DNA of 64,000 bases, from assembly GCF_000276665.1 (NCBI RefSeq), contig NW_004955475.1, positions 4,448,673 through 4,512,672 on the forward strand, in the 5' to 3' direction. Below, one piece after another: positions 35,316 through 48,082 of the stretch. Made by a program: the position numbers and the translations under genes. Origin of the DNA: Chinchilla lanigera. Taxonomy: Eukaryota; Chordata; Mammalia; Rodentia; Chinchillidae. The stretch's first letter is position 1. Each line of letters starts with the position of its first letter. The notes under the pieces are model-generated. The model was not told where the DNA came from and searched no databases. It saw only the letters and a list, made by a program, of their open reading frames with translations.

Positions 35316-36400
35316 TACCCCCACATGATGTTAGTGACCTTATTCATATTTGCTTATGCCCCAGTCCATATCTTCATTTCAATATGCAGTTACAGGTATT
35401 GGCAACAGATCAGGCTGATAGAAATAGACAGGAAGATAGTACCAACATAAAAGTGGAGGTCCTTTTTGGTATCGGGGCCTTTGCAGATATAGCACAACAA
35501 ATACAGTATACTAATGAGACTTGTGGAGAGACTCTTAGCCCATACATCTAATATATTTAGAAGCTGACACAATGTACCCAAGATGGTGTTGTCATCTCCA
35601 GGGGTGGCAGTGACCAAGGTGGCAGTGGCATGAAACCTGTGCTTGCAGGAATGAGGTGGCCACAGTGAGACAGTGCCACAGCCATCAGCAGAAAAGCAGC
35701 TTCTCCCGAGCTGGTATGTGATGATCAATGGCCCCTAAATAACAAAAAAATTACAAATATTAAAATCATTGGTGTCAAAATAAATTTAAGAAGGACCTTT
35801 AGAGCCCTCTTTCAAATAACTAGAAAGCAATGGTCTAGTGCTAAGCAATGCTTCCTTCTTTAAACATACCTGTTAATATAAAGGGAAATACTGATTATAA
35901 TCCTACTGCACAACTAGAATTGAACTGTAAGAAAGAGGAAAAATGATCAAAAATGCCTTATTTTCAGAATTTTTTGTACTAATGAAAAATTCCTTACTTG
36001 TGTTCAAATGTAAATGTGAGCCACAGAAAAACCACACACTTCTGGCCTTAGGCATCCACTATCAGTGAGCCTGAGGCTACTCTTCCTTGCAATTTGGAAC
36101 CTAAAGGCAAGGATTCTAAAACAATCATAAAGTCTTACCCACTATTACTGAGTCTGAGGCTTCTCCTTACTTTCCATTAAGGTCTTGAGGGTGGAATTTC
36201 TAGGAAATTTCAGAAATTTCTAGCCATAATTAAAGCCTCTATGAGGCTGTATCCATCTATAATTGATTTTGTTAAAACTCCTCAAGGACAATATCCATTA
36301 TAGGAAGTAAATTGGAAATTTAGAATGACCCACATGCATGTGCTCCTTTTCATTCAGTAACCTGAAACAGATCATGGAAGATCCAGGAAAGTTTTCAAAT
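35316..36400. other. Unassigned DNA, possibly the rest of the retroviral remnant
   Basis: No coding similarity recognised. Two similar passages about 110 bases apart (a TATCAGTGAGCCTGAGGCTACTC-like passage near 36061 and an ATTACTGAGTCTGAGGCTTCTC-like passage near 36143) suggest an old local duplication. Confidence 0.35.
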
Positions 36401-36479
36401 GAACCATTATATATACATATAAATTTTGTTTTTCATTTTTTAAAAAAATCCTTATCCTTATATATACATATACATAAAT

Positions 36480-36960
36480 TTTATTTTTCATTTTTGAAAA
36501 ACCAACATAACAAAAACAAATACATAAATAAAACAGCATAGAGAGCAATAAAAATAATACAGAATTTCAAAACATGGTGATAGGATATTAACAATGGTTG
36601 CTATACTACACAATGTCATCTTCAAAATGGTTGCACATATAACCAAATATAGGCATGCAAGATTGATTAAACAATTACACATTAAAAGTGCCTTTCAATA
36701 AATCAACAGATATTAGATGTACAATTATCGTAGCTATCCTGTGTGTATATATACATATATTTTTCTCTCTTCTTTGTTTCTTTTTCTTCTCCCCTCCTTC
36801 ATCCCAGTTGCTCCTTCCTATTTGAGCAGTTTCTTTTTCCTTTCATAATATCTACTGTACCTTTCAGATTTTATTTACTCTTTGAGGTTCTTATAGTAGG
36901 GAGGAAGGAGGATTTTTCATGTGTAAATGTACAAACCCTATAAAACTAAAATCATCTTGA
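36480..36960 (-). mobile_element. L1 3' UTR fragment
   Basis: Same text as other L1 tails here: a CAATAAAAATAATACAGAATTTC core, TGGTTGCTATACTACA, then a T/C-rich part. Confidence 0.6.
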
Positions 36961-37009
36961 AATGGGACAGTCAAGTGGGAGGAAAAAGTCTACCTGATAG
37001 GCCTACCAT

Positions 37010-37640
37010 AAAAGTACAGTGCTAACAACATATATACACATGTTCATAGCAGCTTTATTCCTATACCAGATACAACACAGATGTCCTTCAATGGGTAAAT
37101 AAATATATTGTGTTATATACATCCCATGAATTTCTCTCAAAAAGAAAAAGAAAAAATAATATAAACAACAATTTAGATGAATCTCGAGTATGCTAAGTGA
37201 AAAAGCTAACCCAAAAGAGTAAAAATTAATTTGTAATGGTTTCATTTATATAATGTGAAATAGCAGAATTGGAGAGTAGATTAGAGAATTTCCATAGGGT
37301 TAAGGACCAAAGTGAGAGGAGTAAGAAGAAGTGAATGTGGTTATAAAAGGGCAACATTAGGTATACTTGCTGGTACAGGACCATTCTCTGTATCACCTAA
37401 AGTGATACAGAAGAACCAACATGGAATAAAAATGGTACAAAAATACTCACATGCACACACATTCATAAATGACTATAAGTAAACATAGGGAAATCTGAAT
37501 TAAATGGATTTTGTCCTTGCCAATATCAGGCTTGTTACATTGTAGTATAACTTACAATAGGGGTAAAGTGTACATGGGATCTCTATATTAGTGTTATAGT
37601 TGTATGTGAAACTACAATTGTGTCAATAAAATGTACATTA
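37010..37640 (+). mobile_element. Ancient L1M 3' end
   Basis: Matches the mammal-wide L1M 3' end in order: 'cacagatgtccttcaatggg', 'agatgaatctcgagtatgc', 'gtgaaaaagctaaccc' and a tail with GTCAATAAAATGTACA. Old and diverged. Confidence 0.7.
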
Positions 37641-39496
37641 AAACTTCTTCAAATACTTTAGCTCAAGAAATACTTTTCTGAGAAAGCATCAAGATAGCAG
37701 AATGGTAAGCAGCAGAGAAAGAGCCTCTCTGAGAGTCGCTGTCAGGATGCTGAAATATAGCAACATGAGGAAGACAAAAAGGAGGACACTGGGTCCCCTG
37801 GACCCAGGAAGGACCTGAAGTGAGAATTGAAACCCACATAGAGAGTGAACAGAGAATCTTTAACAAAGAAGGAAGAGGTATCTGGTGGTGCCTTCTCCCT
37901 GACACAGAGCTCACTGCACAAGAGGAGCAGTTCACAACTGCAGACACACAGTGAGAGCTGGCAACCCCAGAAGCCTCCACAGAGAGATGCAGCAGTGGAG
38001 GGGAACAATGGATATGAAAGACTGCACTAGCTGGTGGTGAGTGTTGAGGGCTCAGTCACCACACATGAGAGAGTAATTGGTTCTCATCCATCTTGTACAG
38101 GGGCCAGCTGAGTTCAGAACTGTGGATACAGGCTCTATCTAGTGTCTCCCAGCTGGATTCATGCCTGCAGAATGTACACTGAAGGCTGCAAGCCCAATGA
38201 GTCTGGTCTTGGTCAGAAGGTGCAGCCTCCCCGAGATTATCCACTACCCCACCAAAAAGCTACTACTGGCTGGCTGGGATAAAATGGCATGGATCAAGAC
38301 TGTCTCCACACGTTATCTATAGAGACAACACAGACATACCTGAAAGTGTACTTCTTCACACGCGCAAGTGGTTTTTGTTGTTTTTGATGTGGTGGTGATT
38401 GTTAGTTTTTTCTTCCTTCATTGTTTGATCTTGTTTTTATATGAGTGTCAACCTGGCTTCTAGCTTCTTTGTGGTTGTGGTTCTGTTCTGTTCTTCCTTT
38501 TATCTCTTCCTATTCTTTTTCCCTCTAGTCTTTTGCACCACTGTCCCAAAGTTAGCTTGGTAGCCCCTTTGCCCTCCAGACTTACTTCTAATCTCTTCCT
38601 CTTCTTCCATGTCTCTGTTTTCTCCCTAACCCATTTTAAATTTTAACCCCTGAGGGCAAAATTGACATATTAAGGACTTGTATACTACATATAATATTCT
38701 GCTTTGTTTTAGATTTTGTTATATAACCATAAGTCTAGTGAATATGGTTAAAGGTAGCAAATTAATATTTAGCTTAGTGTGCCATTTTCTAGGCTGTGTG
38801 CAATGCTATTGTCATTGGTACTACTATAGCCAAAAGTGACATAACTGTTTTAAACAATGTTCTTCCTGGTATTCCAAGAATGAGATTGACTAAGGTTCAC
38901 AGGGAATACTGTGGCACAGTACCAAAGAAATAGGGGCTTTGTCAAACAAGAAGCAACTTCTCATCCCCAACAAATTGAAGAGGTAAGAAAATTATGAAAG
39001 CCATCAATGATTAGCATAGCAAAGAAATGAAATCCATAATGCAAATTCAAGCAGATATCCAGGATAATAAAAGTTCCATTAAAAGTTTTTGCAGCAGATA
39101 AAGTTAATTTGAGGGCAGGATCTCAGATACAGAAGATAGGCTTGCAGTTAGCAAGCATGAAAAGAAAGATTTCTTAAAAATAGCAAGGGACCATGAGAAA
39201 TCAATAGAGCAGCTGCTAGATAAAGCAAAGAAGAATGATGTAAGATTGATTGGAGGGAATGAAATTGCAGGGAACAGCACAAATGGCATAAAAAATTTGC
39301 TCATAGTCATCATGGCTGAAAACTTCCCTGGTAGAGTAAAAGAATTTTAGATACAAATAATTGAGACATATAGAACTCCAATTAGACATGGAAAAAAATC
39401 TTCTTTCAGGGATTTGCTAGTCAATATAACAGAAATTTAACAGAGGAATAGATTATAAATAGCTGAGTAATACTTGACAAGTGGGGAAAAGGGATG

Positions 39497-39590
39497 GAGA
39501 GCCTGAGAGAGAGAGAGACAGAGAGAGGTCGAGAGACAGAGAGCGAGAAAGAGAGTGAGACAGAGAGAGATAGATGGACAGAGAGGAGCC
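39497..39590. repeat. (GA)n/(GAGACA)n low-complexity tract
   Basis: Nearly pure purine tract within the L1-E ORF1 remnant, where coding text is expected, so it is a later expansion. Confidence 0.9.
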
Positions 39591-41441
39591 GTGAGTCGAA
39601 TAAGAAAAGTTTATTCTCAAAGCAAAGCAGCACTCCAAAGTATCTTGAAGCACATTCTTGAAAGAGATAACAAGGACTACAGCTCCATGAAGCCCAACAG
39701 AAGGGATCTACCAGACAAGGCAAATAATCAAACAGAAGAAGGGAAAAAAGAGGGGAAGCCAACAAAAGGAAAGTAATTTCACAAAGATAAGTCAATACAT
39801 GTCAGTTATAACCACTGATGTTAATGGTCTTAATTCCCCAACTGAAAGACTAAGGTTGGCATAGTGGAGAAAAACCAGCATACAGCAATATGCCGCATAC
39901 AAGAAACACATTTCATGCAAAAAGAAATTCATAGACTGAAAGTCAATGGATGGAAAACAATACTCCACATGACAAGAACTCAGAGAAAAGAAGGGGTAGC
40001 TATTCTATTTTCAGAAAAAGTGAATTTCAAACCAAGACTGATTAATAGAGATAAAGAAGGCAATGACATCATAGAAGTGGGAAAAATCAAGATGAAGAGA
40101 AAACAATCATAAATATATAAGCAACAAATACCAATGCACTGAAGTATGTAAAACAAATATTAATAGGTCTGAAAAATCAGATCAGCATTAATACAATTTT
40201 ATTGGGTAATCTCAATACCCTACTGTGACAAAAGACAGAAAAACTAGACAAAAAATCAGCAAAGAAAAATCAGAATTAAAATAAACTTATGAACAAATGG
40301 ACTTAGTAGATATCTACAGTATTCCATCCCACATCAGAATACACATTCTTCTCAGATTCACATGGGACATCCTCCAAAACAGACCACATTATAGCTCATA
40401 GAACATGTTTCAGGAAATGCAATGGAATTGAAATTATCACATGCATATTATCAGACCATAGTGCAATAAAGTTTTAAATCAATGGCAAAAGAAACCACAA
40501 GAACTTCATAAACACATGAAAATGAAATAGAACCCTAATGAACAACCAATGACTCACAGAAGAAATTAAATAAGAAATTGGAAAGTTTCTACAATTAAAT
40601 GATAATGACAATACAATATACCAGAACTTACGGGACACAATGAAAGCAGTCTTAGGAGGGGATTTTATAGCAGTGAATACCCATATCACAAAAACAGAGC
40701 AAGTGTAAATAAACAATTTAATGGTGAACCTCAGATTTCCAAAAAAGAAGAGCAGGCTAAGCCAAAAGTTCATATGAAGGAGGAAATTATAAAGATTAAA
40801 GCAGTAATTAATGCAATGGAGACCAAAAACAATACAAAGAATCAACTAATGAAAGAGTTGGCTCATGGAAAGATTAAATAAAATCAACAAACCCTTTTTC
40901 AACCTTATCAAAAAAGTTAAGACAGGACTCAAGTTCATGCAATTAGGAATGAAAAGGGTGAAATCAAAGTTGATGCTGCAGAAATCCAGAAGATCATTTA
41001 TACCTAATTTGAAAACTAGTATTCCAGTAAGATGGAAAATGTAAAAGAAATGCAGATTTCTAGATACATATAAATTACCAAAGCTGAATCAAGAAGATAT
41101 AAAAATCCTAAATGAAACAATATCAATGAAATCAAAGATGTAATTAAAATTCTACCAACAAAGAAAAGCCAAGGACATGTCAAATAAACTGCTCAATTCT
41201 ACAAGAAATTTAGAGAAGAACTAACACTTCTACTTCTCAAAGTCATTAATGAAATTGAAAGGGAAGCAATACTTCTAAATTTATTCCTGAAAGCAAGCAT
41301 TACCCTGATAGCAAAACCAGAGAATGATCCAACTAAAAGAAGAGAATTACATGCCAAGCTCCGTAATAAACATAGATGCAAAAATCCTCAGTAAGATATT
41401 GGCAAACAGAATTCAGCATATGATCAAGAAAGTTATATGCC

Positions 41442-41553
41442 TGGGGCTGGGGATTTAGCTCAGCGGCAAAAGCGCCTGCCTGGCAAGCGCAAGGTCGTGA
41501 GTTCGGTTCCCGGTACAGGAGAAAAACCAAAAAACAAAAAAAAAAAAAAAAAA
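41442..41553 (+). mobile_element. ID SINE inserted in L1-E
   Basis: Near-consensus body with A and B boxes and a long A tail. The 16-bp duplication AAGAAAGTTATATGCC lies at 41426-41441 and 41554-41569. Confidence 0.97.
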
Positions 41554-41706
41554 AAGAAAGTTATATGCCATGGCCAAGTGGGATTCACCCCAGGGATGCA
41601 GGGATCGCTCAACATATGTAAATCAATAAAAGCAATACACCAAATTAACAGAGCTAAGGACAAACGTGACATGATCATCTCAATAGATTCAAGAAAAGGT
41701 CTTTCC

Positions 41707-42380
41707 CGCTAGGATTTCTGCCAGCCTTCTGGTCTTTTGAGCCCTGACAAGAATCTCCAATACAGAACAGCTGAAGGCATTCTAGCACTTCTCTTTCAGG
41801 CAAAATCTCCAAACCTTTCCAAAGACTTCCCACAAGCCATTTGCAAAGGCTCTTGAACCACATTGTCAGGCGTAGTCACAACAATGACCCCACTTCTGTG
41901 GTATCAAATTCTGTCTTGTTTACTTTTTTAGTTGCTGAGACAAAATACCTAACACCCCAAATTAAGGAAGGAAAGATTCATTTAGCTCATAGTTTGTGGA
42001 AGTTTCAGTCCATAATCAACTGGTTTAAAGGTAAGGTGGCATGGAACAGGCACAACAATTTAGGCTGGCAGAATACAGCAAAAGTAACAAGAGCACTACG
42101 GGGTAGCAAGACTCTTTTCTCCCTTATGTTGTATATCAGCTATCTACCCATGCCCACACCATCTCTGTTCCCTCCTCTTCCACAAATTCAGAAAGTTCAC
42201 AAAGCAAGTACCCTGGCCACCTGCTGAATCATGCAACTGAACTTTTAAACTTCTCAAACTGACACAATGAACAACATCCTGGAGCAGCAAGGGAATACCC
42301 CTTTCACCCTAGGATGTAGAACTGCTGAGTTACTTAGTTAAGCTTCCAGACTCCTCAAGCTGACACATGTATCAACCATA
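41707..42380 (-). mobile_element. Truncated MaLR: 5' LTR plus start of internal region
   Basis: 41707-41911 parallels 24297-24504 of the complete element (internal region, including the TTTGATACCACAGAAGTGG primer-site area on the minus strand). 41912-42380 is the LTR, with a diverged outer half ending near CAACCATAAAA. The rest of the internal region and the 3' LTR are missing. Confidence 0.7.
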
Positions 42381-42394
42381 AAAGTTGTATATAC

Positions 42395-43588
42395 TTTTTA
42401 ATTTAGCTCTTAATTTGCTCTGTGACCTATTAATTGTTCAGTTGGATGTTGCTTAATTTCCATATGTTATAATGTAATTTTTTTTGGTTGCCTTTGTTGT
42501 TGATTTTCAGTGTCATTGCATTATGATCACATAGTATGCATGGAATGATTTACTTAATTCTTCTACATTTACTTAAACATGCTTTGTCAGCTAATTTATG
42601 ATATATTTTGGAGAATGACCCATGCGCAGCTGAAAAGAATATATTCTACCTTTTTAGGGTGGAGTACTCTGCAGGTATCTACCAAATCCATGTGTTCACA
42701 GGCTTGGTTTACTTCTACTACTTCTTTGTTAATTTTTTGTCTAGCTGATCTATCCATTTGTGAGAGTGGCATATTACAATCCCCCACTACAATTGTGATA
42801 GTTTTTATTTTGTTTTTCATGTCAGTTAGTATGTATTTCATGTAGATGAGTGAAATTGTGTTTGTTGCATAAATATTTATGATTGTTATCTTTTTTTTGG
42901 AGTTTTCCCTTAGCGAGTGTGTAGTGAACTTCTTTGTCTCTTTTGATCTGTTTGGCTTGAATTTCACACTGTCTGCAAATAGAAAAGCTACCCCTGCTTT
43001 TTTCTGGGTTCCTGCTGGATGGAGTATTGTTTTCTATCCTTTGACTTTTAGTCTATGCATTTCTTTTTTGGGTTAAATGTGTTTCTGGAATGCAGAATGT
43101 TGGATCTGGCTTCTTGATAGATTTTGTCAGTCAATTTCTATTGATTAATAAATTGAGATAATTTATGTTGATGGTTATAACCGATATGTACTGGCTTTTC
43201 TTTTTTAGGTTGTTTTTCTTGTTATTTGTTCCCTGTCTTTTTCTGTTTAATTGCTTGTCCTGCCTAGTGGCTTCTTTCTACTCTTGTTCCTGCATTTGTG
43301 GTCTTTGTTATCTCTTTCTAATATGTCTTACAGAGCATTTTGTGGAGCTGGTTTGGTGGTCATAAATTGTTTTGGTTGTTCTTTGTCATGGAAGTATCTT
43401 ATTTTCCCATCAATTTTGAAAGATAGATTTGTGGGATACATCAGTCAGCTTGGAAGTTGTTCTCCTTTGAACTTAAAATACATCACTCCAAGCTCTCCTT
43501 GACTTGAGGGTTTTTGCTGAGAAGAATGCTGTTATTCTGATGGGCTTTCCTTCATAGATGATATGTATCTTTTCTCTAGCTGCTTTTA
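42395..43588 (-). mobile_element. L1-B, part 1: older L1 (ORF2 5' part and ORF1 end)
   Basis: The minus strand encodes damaged ORF2 endonuclease (ENSKKKITIINIYATN, about 42895-42945) and the ORF1 end. It parallels 47250-48420 of L1-A at lower identity. It stops at the 15-bp site CTCTAGCTGCTTTTA (43574-43588), where L1-A inserted. Confidence 0.85.
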
Positions 43589-44039
43589 TTTTTTTAATTT
43601 TATTTTAGAGAAAATAATACAAAAAAAGAACAATAGCAAAATATAAACAACACAAAGCAAGGACATTAAAAATGATACAGGGTTTCAAACCAAATGATAG
43701 AGATTAACAGTTGTTGCTATATTACATATTGTTATCTTCAACAAATTTGCTCAGATTACCAGATGTAAGAATAGAAGACTGATCAAATAATTAAAAGGAA
43801 TAAGAAAATAATAATTTAAAAGAACATTAGAGACAATATATAGTGTCTCTAGGCAGGATTGTAGGAATTCACCAATGGATGTTATATTGCAAATTGTTGT
43901 AGTCACATAAATTGCTCAGATTACCAGATACAAGCATGCAAAATTGGTAAAAATATGTCTTTAAAAAAAAAACTTTTAATCATTAACTGTTCCCCTCAAA
44001 AAAGCTGTCAGACACCAACAGTACAGTTATGCCACTGAT

Positions 44040-44040
<1 letters not shown>

Positions 44041-44088
<48 letters not shown>
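44041..44088. repeat. (TA)n microsatellite
   Basis: About 23 TA units inside the L1-A 3' UTR. Confidence 0.95.
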
Positions 44089-44091
<3 letters not shown>

Positions 44092-44199
44092 CCTTAGTAC
44101 TTTCTTTTCCTCTTTCCTTCATCCCAGTTGTTCCTTCCTTTGAGCAATTTCTTTCCCTTTCTTATTACCTATTGTACATTTTGGGTTTTATTTACTCTT

Positions 44200-47100
44200 T
44201 CATGTTCTTATGCCAGGGAGACAACATGATCTCTACACATGTAGGTCCTATTTATTTCACTTATGAGTATGGTCTCTGGTTGCATCTGTTTACCTATAAA
44301 AGCCTTGAGTTTATCTTTTTTATAGCTGAGTAATACTCCATTGTATGGAAATACTACATCTTTTTTATCCATTACTCAGTGGATGGGCATTTGAGTTGTG
44401 TCCAAGATTCAGCTATGACAAATTGCGCTGCTATAAAAGTGGGTGCACATATATTGCTGTGTTATGACGTTTTAAATTCTTCTCGAAAAATACCCAGAAG
44501 GAGAATAGCTGGGTTAAGTGGGACTTTTAATCCTAGTTTTGTGAGGAATCTCCAGACTGATTTTCACAGTGGTTTCATCAGCCTACATTGCCACTAACAG
44601 TGGAGAAGTGTTCCTTTTTCCCCACAACCTCTTCAGCACTTGTCATTGGTTGATTTCTTAATGATAGCCATTCTTTGTGGGGTGAGATGAAACAGTGTTG
44701 TTTTAATTTGCATTTCTCGAATGACTAATGACGTTGAACTTTTTTTATATATTTATTTGCCATTCTTATTTCTTCATCTGAGAAGTGTGTGTTCATCCCA
44801 GATGCTCATTTTTGGATTGGGTCTTCAAATTTGGGGGGCCTGATTTTTTTTTTAATTCTTTGCATGTTCTAGATAGGAGTCCTTTGTTTGAGGGGCAGAT
44901 GGATAAAATTTTTTCCCAATTCATGGGTTTTCTTTTTACTCTGTGGTGATTTCTTTTGATGTGCAGAAACTTTTCAATAAGATGAGATCCCACTTGTTGA
45001 TTCTTTGAAGTATTTCCTGTGCAGTTTGCTTTTTGTTCATGAACTCTCTACCTACCCTTATGCCTTTAAGAGTTTTACTTACTTTCTCTTCCAGTAGATT
45101 TAGTGTTTCTGTTTTGATATTTAGATCTTTGATCCACTTTGACTTTAGTTTAGTGCACGGTGAAAGACATGGTCTAATTTTAGTCTTCAACATTAGGAAA
45201 GCCAGTTTTTCCAGCACCATTTGATAAGAGGCTATCTTTCTTCCAGTGAATATGTTTGGCCCCTTTGTCAAAAATAAGGTGGTTGAGTGTGTTTATAGCT
45301 GTGTCTGCATCTTCTAACCTGTTCCATTGATCTTCAGGTCTGGTTTTTTGCCAGTACCATGCCGATTCTATCACAGTAGCTTTGTGGTATAATTTCAAGT
45401 CAGGGATTGTGATGCCTCCTACCTTTCCTTTTTTGCCCAAGATTGCTATTCTAGGCCTCTTCTGGTTCCAGATGAATTTTAGGAATGTTTTCTCTAGATC
45501 TGTGAGGTATACTAATTGTATTTTAATTGGGATTGCATTGAATCTGTATAACAATTTTGGGAGTATGGCCATTTTCACCATGTTGGGTCTTCCTATCTAT
45601 GAGCAAGGAATATCTTTCCATTTTCTGATATCCCCTTCAATCTCTTTTGTCAGAGTAGTGTAATTTTCACTGTATAGATCTTTTACTTCTTTTGTTAGAT
45701 TGATTCCCAATTATTTCATTTTTTTTTTAGATTTTGAAAGGTGTGGTTTTACTAATTTCTCTCTCAGTCTGCTTGTTTTTTGTGTATGGGATTTTTTGAT
45801 TTTTAAGTGCTGAATTTGTATCCAGCTATGCTACTGAATGTAGTTATTAAATCTGTAAGCCTTTTGGGGGAGTTTTTGGGGTCTTCTATGTAGAGTATCA
45901 TGTCATCTGCAAATAATGATAATTTCACTTTTTCTTTTCCTCTCCTTATTGCTCCTAGTTCTCTCTCTTATCTAATTGCTATGCCTAATATTTCCAGAAC
46001 TATATTGAATAGGAGTGGTGACAGTGGACATCCTTGTCTTATTCCTGACTTTAAAGGGCAAACTTTCAGTTTTTGACCATTTAGAATGACGTTAGCTGTT
46101 GGTTTCTCTAGATGACTTTTATCAGATTGAGGTAAAGTCCATCTAAACCAATTTTCTGTAGGGTTTTTATCACGAATAAGTGTTCAACTTTATCAAAAGC
46201 TTTTTCTGCATCAATAGAGATGATCATGTGATTTTTGTCTTTGGGTCTATTGATATGGTATATTACATTAGTTGATTTGTGTATATTGAACCATCGCTGC
46301 ATTCCGGGAATGAATCTACTTGGTCATGGTATATAATTTTCTTGATGATTTGTTGCATTCTGCTTGCCAGTATTTTATTGAGTATTTTTGCATCTAAGTT
46401 CATTAGGGAGATTGGCCTGTAGTTCCCTTTTTTGGTTGGCTCTTTCTCTGGCTTTGGTGTCAAGATAATACTTGCCTTCAGGAATGAGTTGGGGAGAATT
46501 CCTTCCTTTTCAATTTCCTTAAAGAGTTTGAGAAGTATTGGCATTAAATCTTCTCCAAATTTCTTGTAGAATGCAGCAGTAAATCCATCAGGACCTGGGC
46601 TTTTCTTCATTGGTAAGTTTTTTTTATTACATTTTCAATTTCACTTGCTGATATAGGGTTATTCAAGATTTTTATATCCTCTTCATTCAGCCTTGGTAGA
46701 TCACATGTATCTAGAAATCTGTCCATCCTGTGGACCATCCTGTGTCCATCCTGTGTCCATCCTGTCCTCTGTGTTTTCCATCCTGTGAGAGTAAAGATTT
46801 TCAAAGTAGGTAGTGATGATCTTCTGAATTTTTACAGGATCTGTAGTAATTTCATCTCTTCCATTTCTAATTGCATGTATTTCAATTTTTTCTTTCTTTT
46901 TTTTAATAAGGTTGGCTAGGGGTTTATCAATTTTATTTATTTTTTCAAAGAATCAACTGTTTGATTCATTGATCTTTGTGTTGTTTTTTAAGTCTCCATT
47001 GCATTAATTTCTGCCCTGACCTTTATAATTTCTTGCCTTCTCTGGGCTTTTGGTTTGATTTGTTCTTTTTCTATAAACTTGAGGTGCAGCATAAGATTGT

Positions 47101-48043
47101 TTATTTGTGCTCATTCTATTTTCCTGAGGTAGGAATTCACTACTATGAATTTCCCTCTGAGGACTGCTTTCATTGCATCCCACAGGCTCTTGTAAGTTAT
47201 GTCAACATTTTTGTTTCATTGTACATAGTGTTTGATTTCTTCTTTGATTTCATCTGTGACCCATTGATTGTTCAGGAGGGTACTGTTTAATTTCCATGTG
47301 TTTATGGATTTCTTGTGATTTCCCTTGTCATTAATTTCCAATTTCATTGCACTATGGTCTGATAGTATGCATGAGATAATTTCAACTCCTTTGCATTTCC
47401 TTAAGCATGTTCTATGTGCTAACATATGGTCTATTTTAGAGAATGTCCCATGTGCAACTGAGAAGAATGCATATTCTGATGCTGTTGGATGGAACACTCT
47501 GTACAGGTCTACTAAGTCCATTTGTTCACATGTTTGGTTTAGTTCTGTTATTTCTTTGGCAATTTTTTGTCCAGTTGATTTATCTCTTTGTGACAATGGG
47601 GTATTGAAGTCCCCTGTTATGATTATGTTGCTGATTATTTCATTTTTCATGTCTGTTAAAACTTGTTTTATATACTTGGGTGCTCCTGTGTTTGATGCAT
47701 AGATGTTTATGATTGTTATCTCTTTCTCTTGAAGTTTTCCCCTCACAACTATGTAGTGACCTTCTTTATCTCTTTCAATTGTTCTTGGTTTGATGTTCCC
47801 ATTGTCTGCAAACAGAATAGCGACACCCGCTTTTTGCTGGGTACCTGTAGCATGGAATATTGTTTTCAATCCTTTAATTTTCAGTCTATGAATTTCTTTT
47901 TTAGTTAAATGTGTTTCTTGTATACAGCATATAGTTGGATTTTGTTTCTTGATCCAATCTGCCAGTCTACTTCTTTTGGTTGGTGCACTGAGTCCATTTA
48001 CATTGATGGTTATAAGAGATATGTATTGGCTTATCTCTGTCAT
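44200..48043 (-). pseudogene. L1-A ORF2 (endonuclease and reverse transcriptase), broken
   Basis: The first 275 codons (48043-47216) are open and contain the apurinic-type endonuclease with NVNGLSAPTKR, CIQETHL, GDFNTPLSQ, and SDHSA near the end of the domain. Reverse transcriptase follows in several frames; the catalytic FADDM motif is kept at about 45888-45935. The C-terminal MEYYSAIKK-type segment is near 44310-44340. In-frame stops and frameshifts after codon 275 make it non-functional as a whole. It normally nicks target DNA and copies L1 or SINE RNA. Confidence 0.9.
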
Positions 48044-48082
48044 GTTGTTTTCCTGCTGTTGGTTGCGCTTGTTTGCCTCTGT

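Larger units (their letters stand above)
37675..41706 (+). mobile_element. Old plus-strand L1 (L1-E), cut at its 3' side
   Basis: 5' UTR from about 37680 (AAGATAGCAGAATGG-like start). ORF1 remains at about 38940-39775, ending in the typical LQSILKHILERDNKDYSS region, and ORF2 from about 39800 (endonuclease start, CRIQETHF at 39885-39910). Broken by many stops. A GA-rich expansion interrupts ORF1 (39497-39590) and an ID SINE sits at 41442. The L1 text stops at about 41706 within reverse transcriptase, where MaLR internal sequence begins. Confidence 0.8.
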
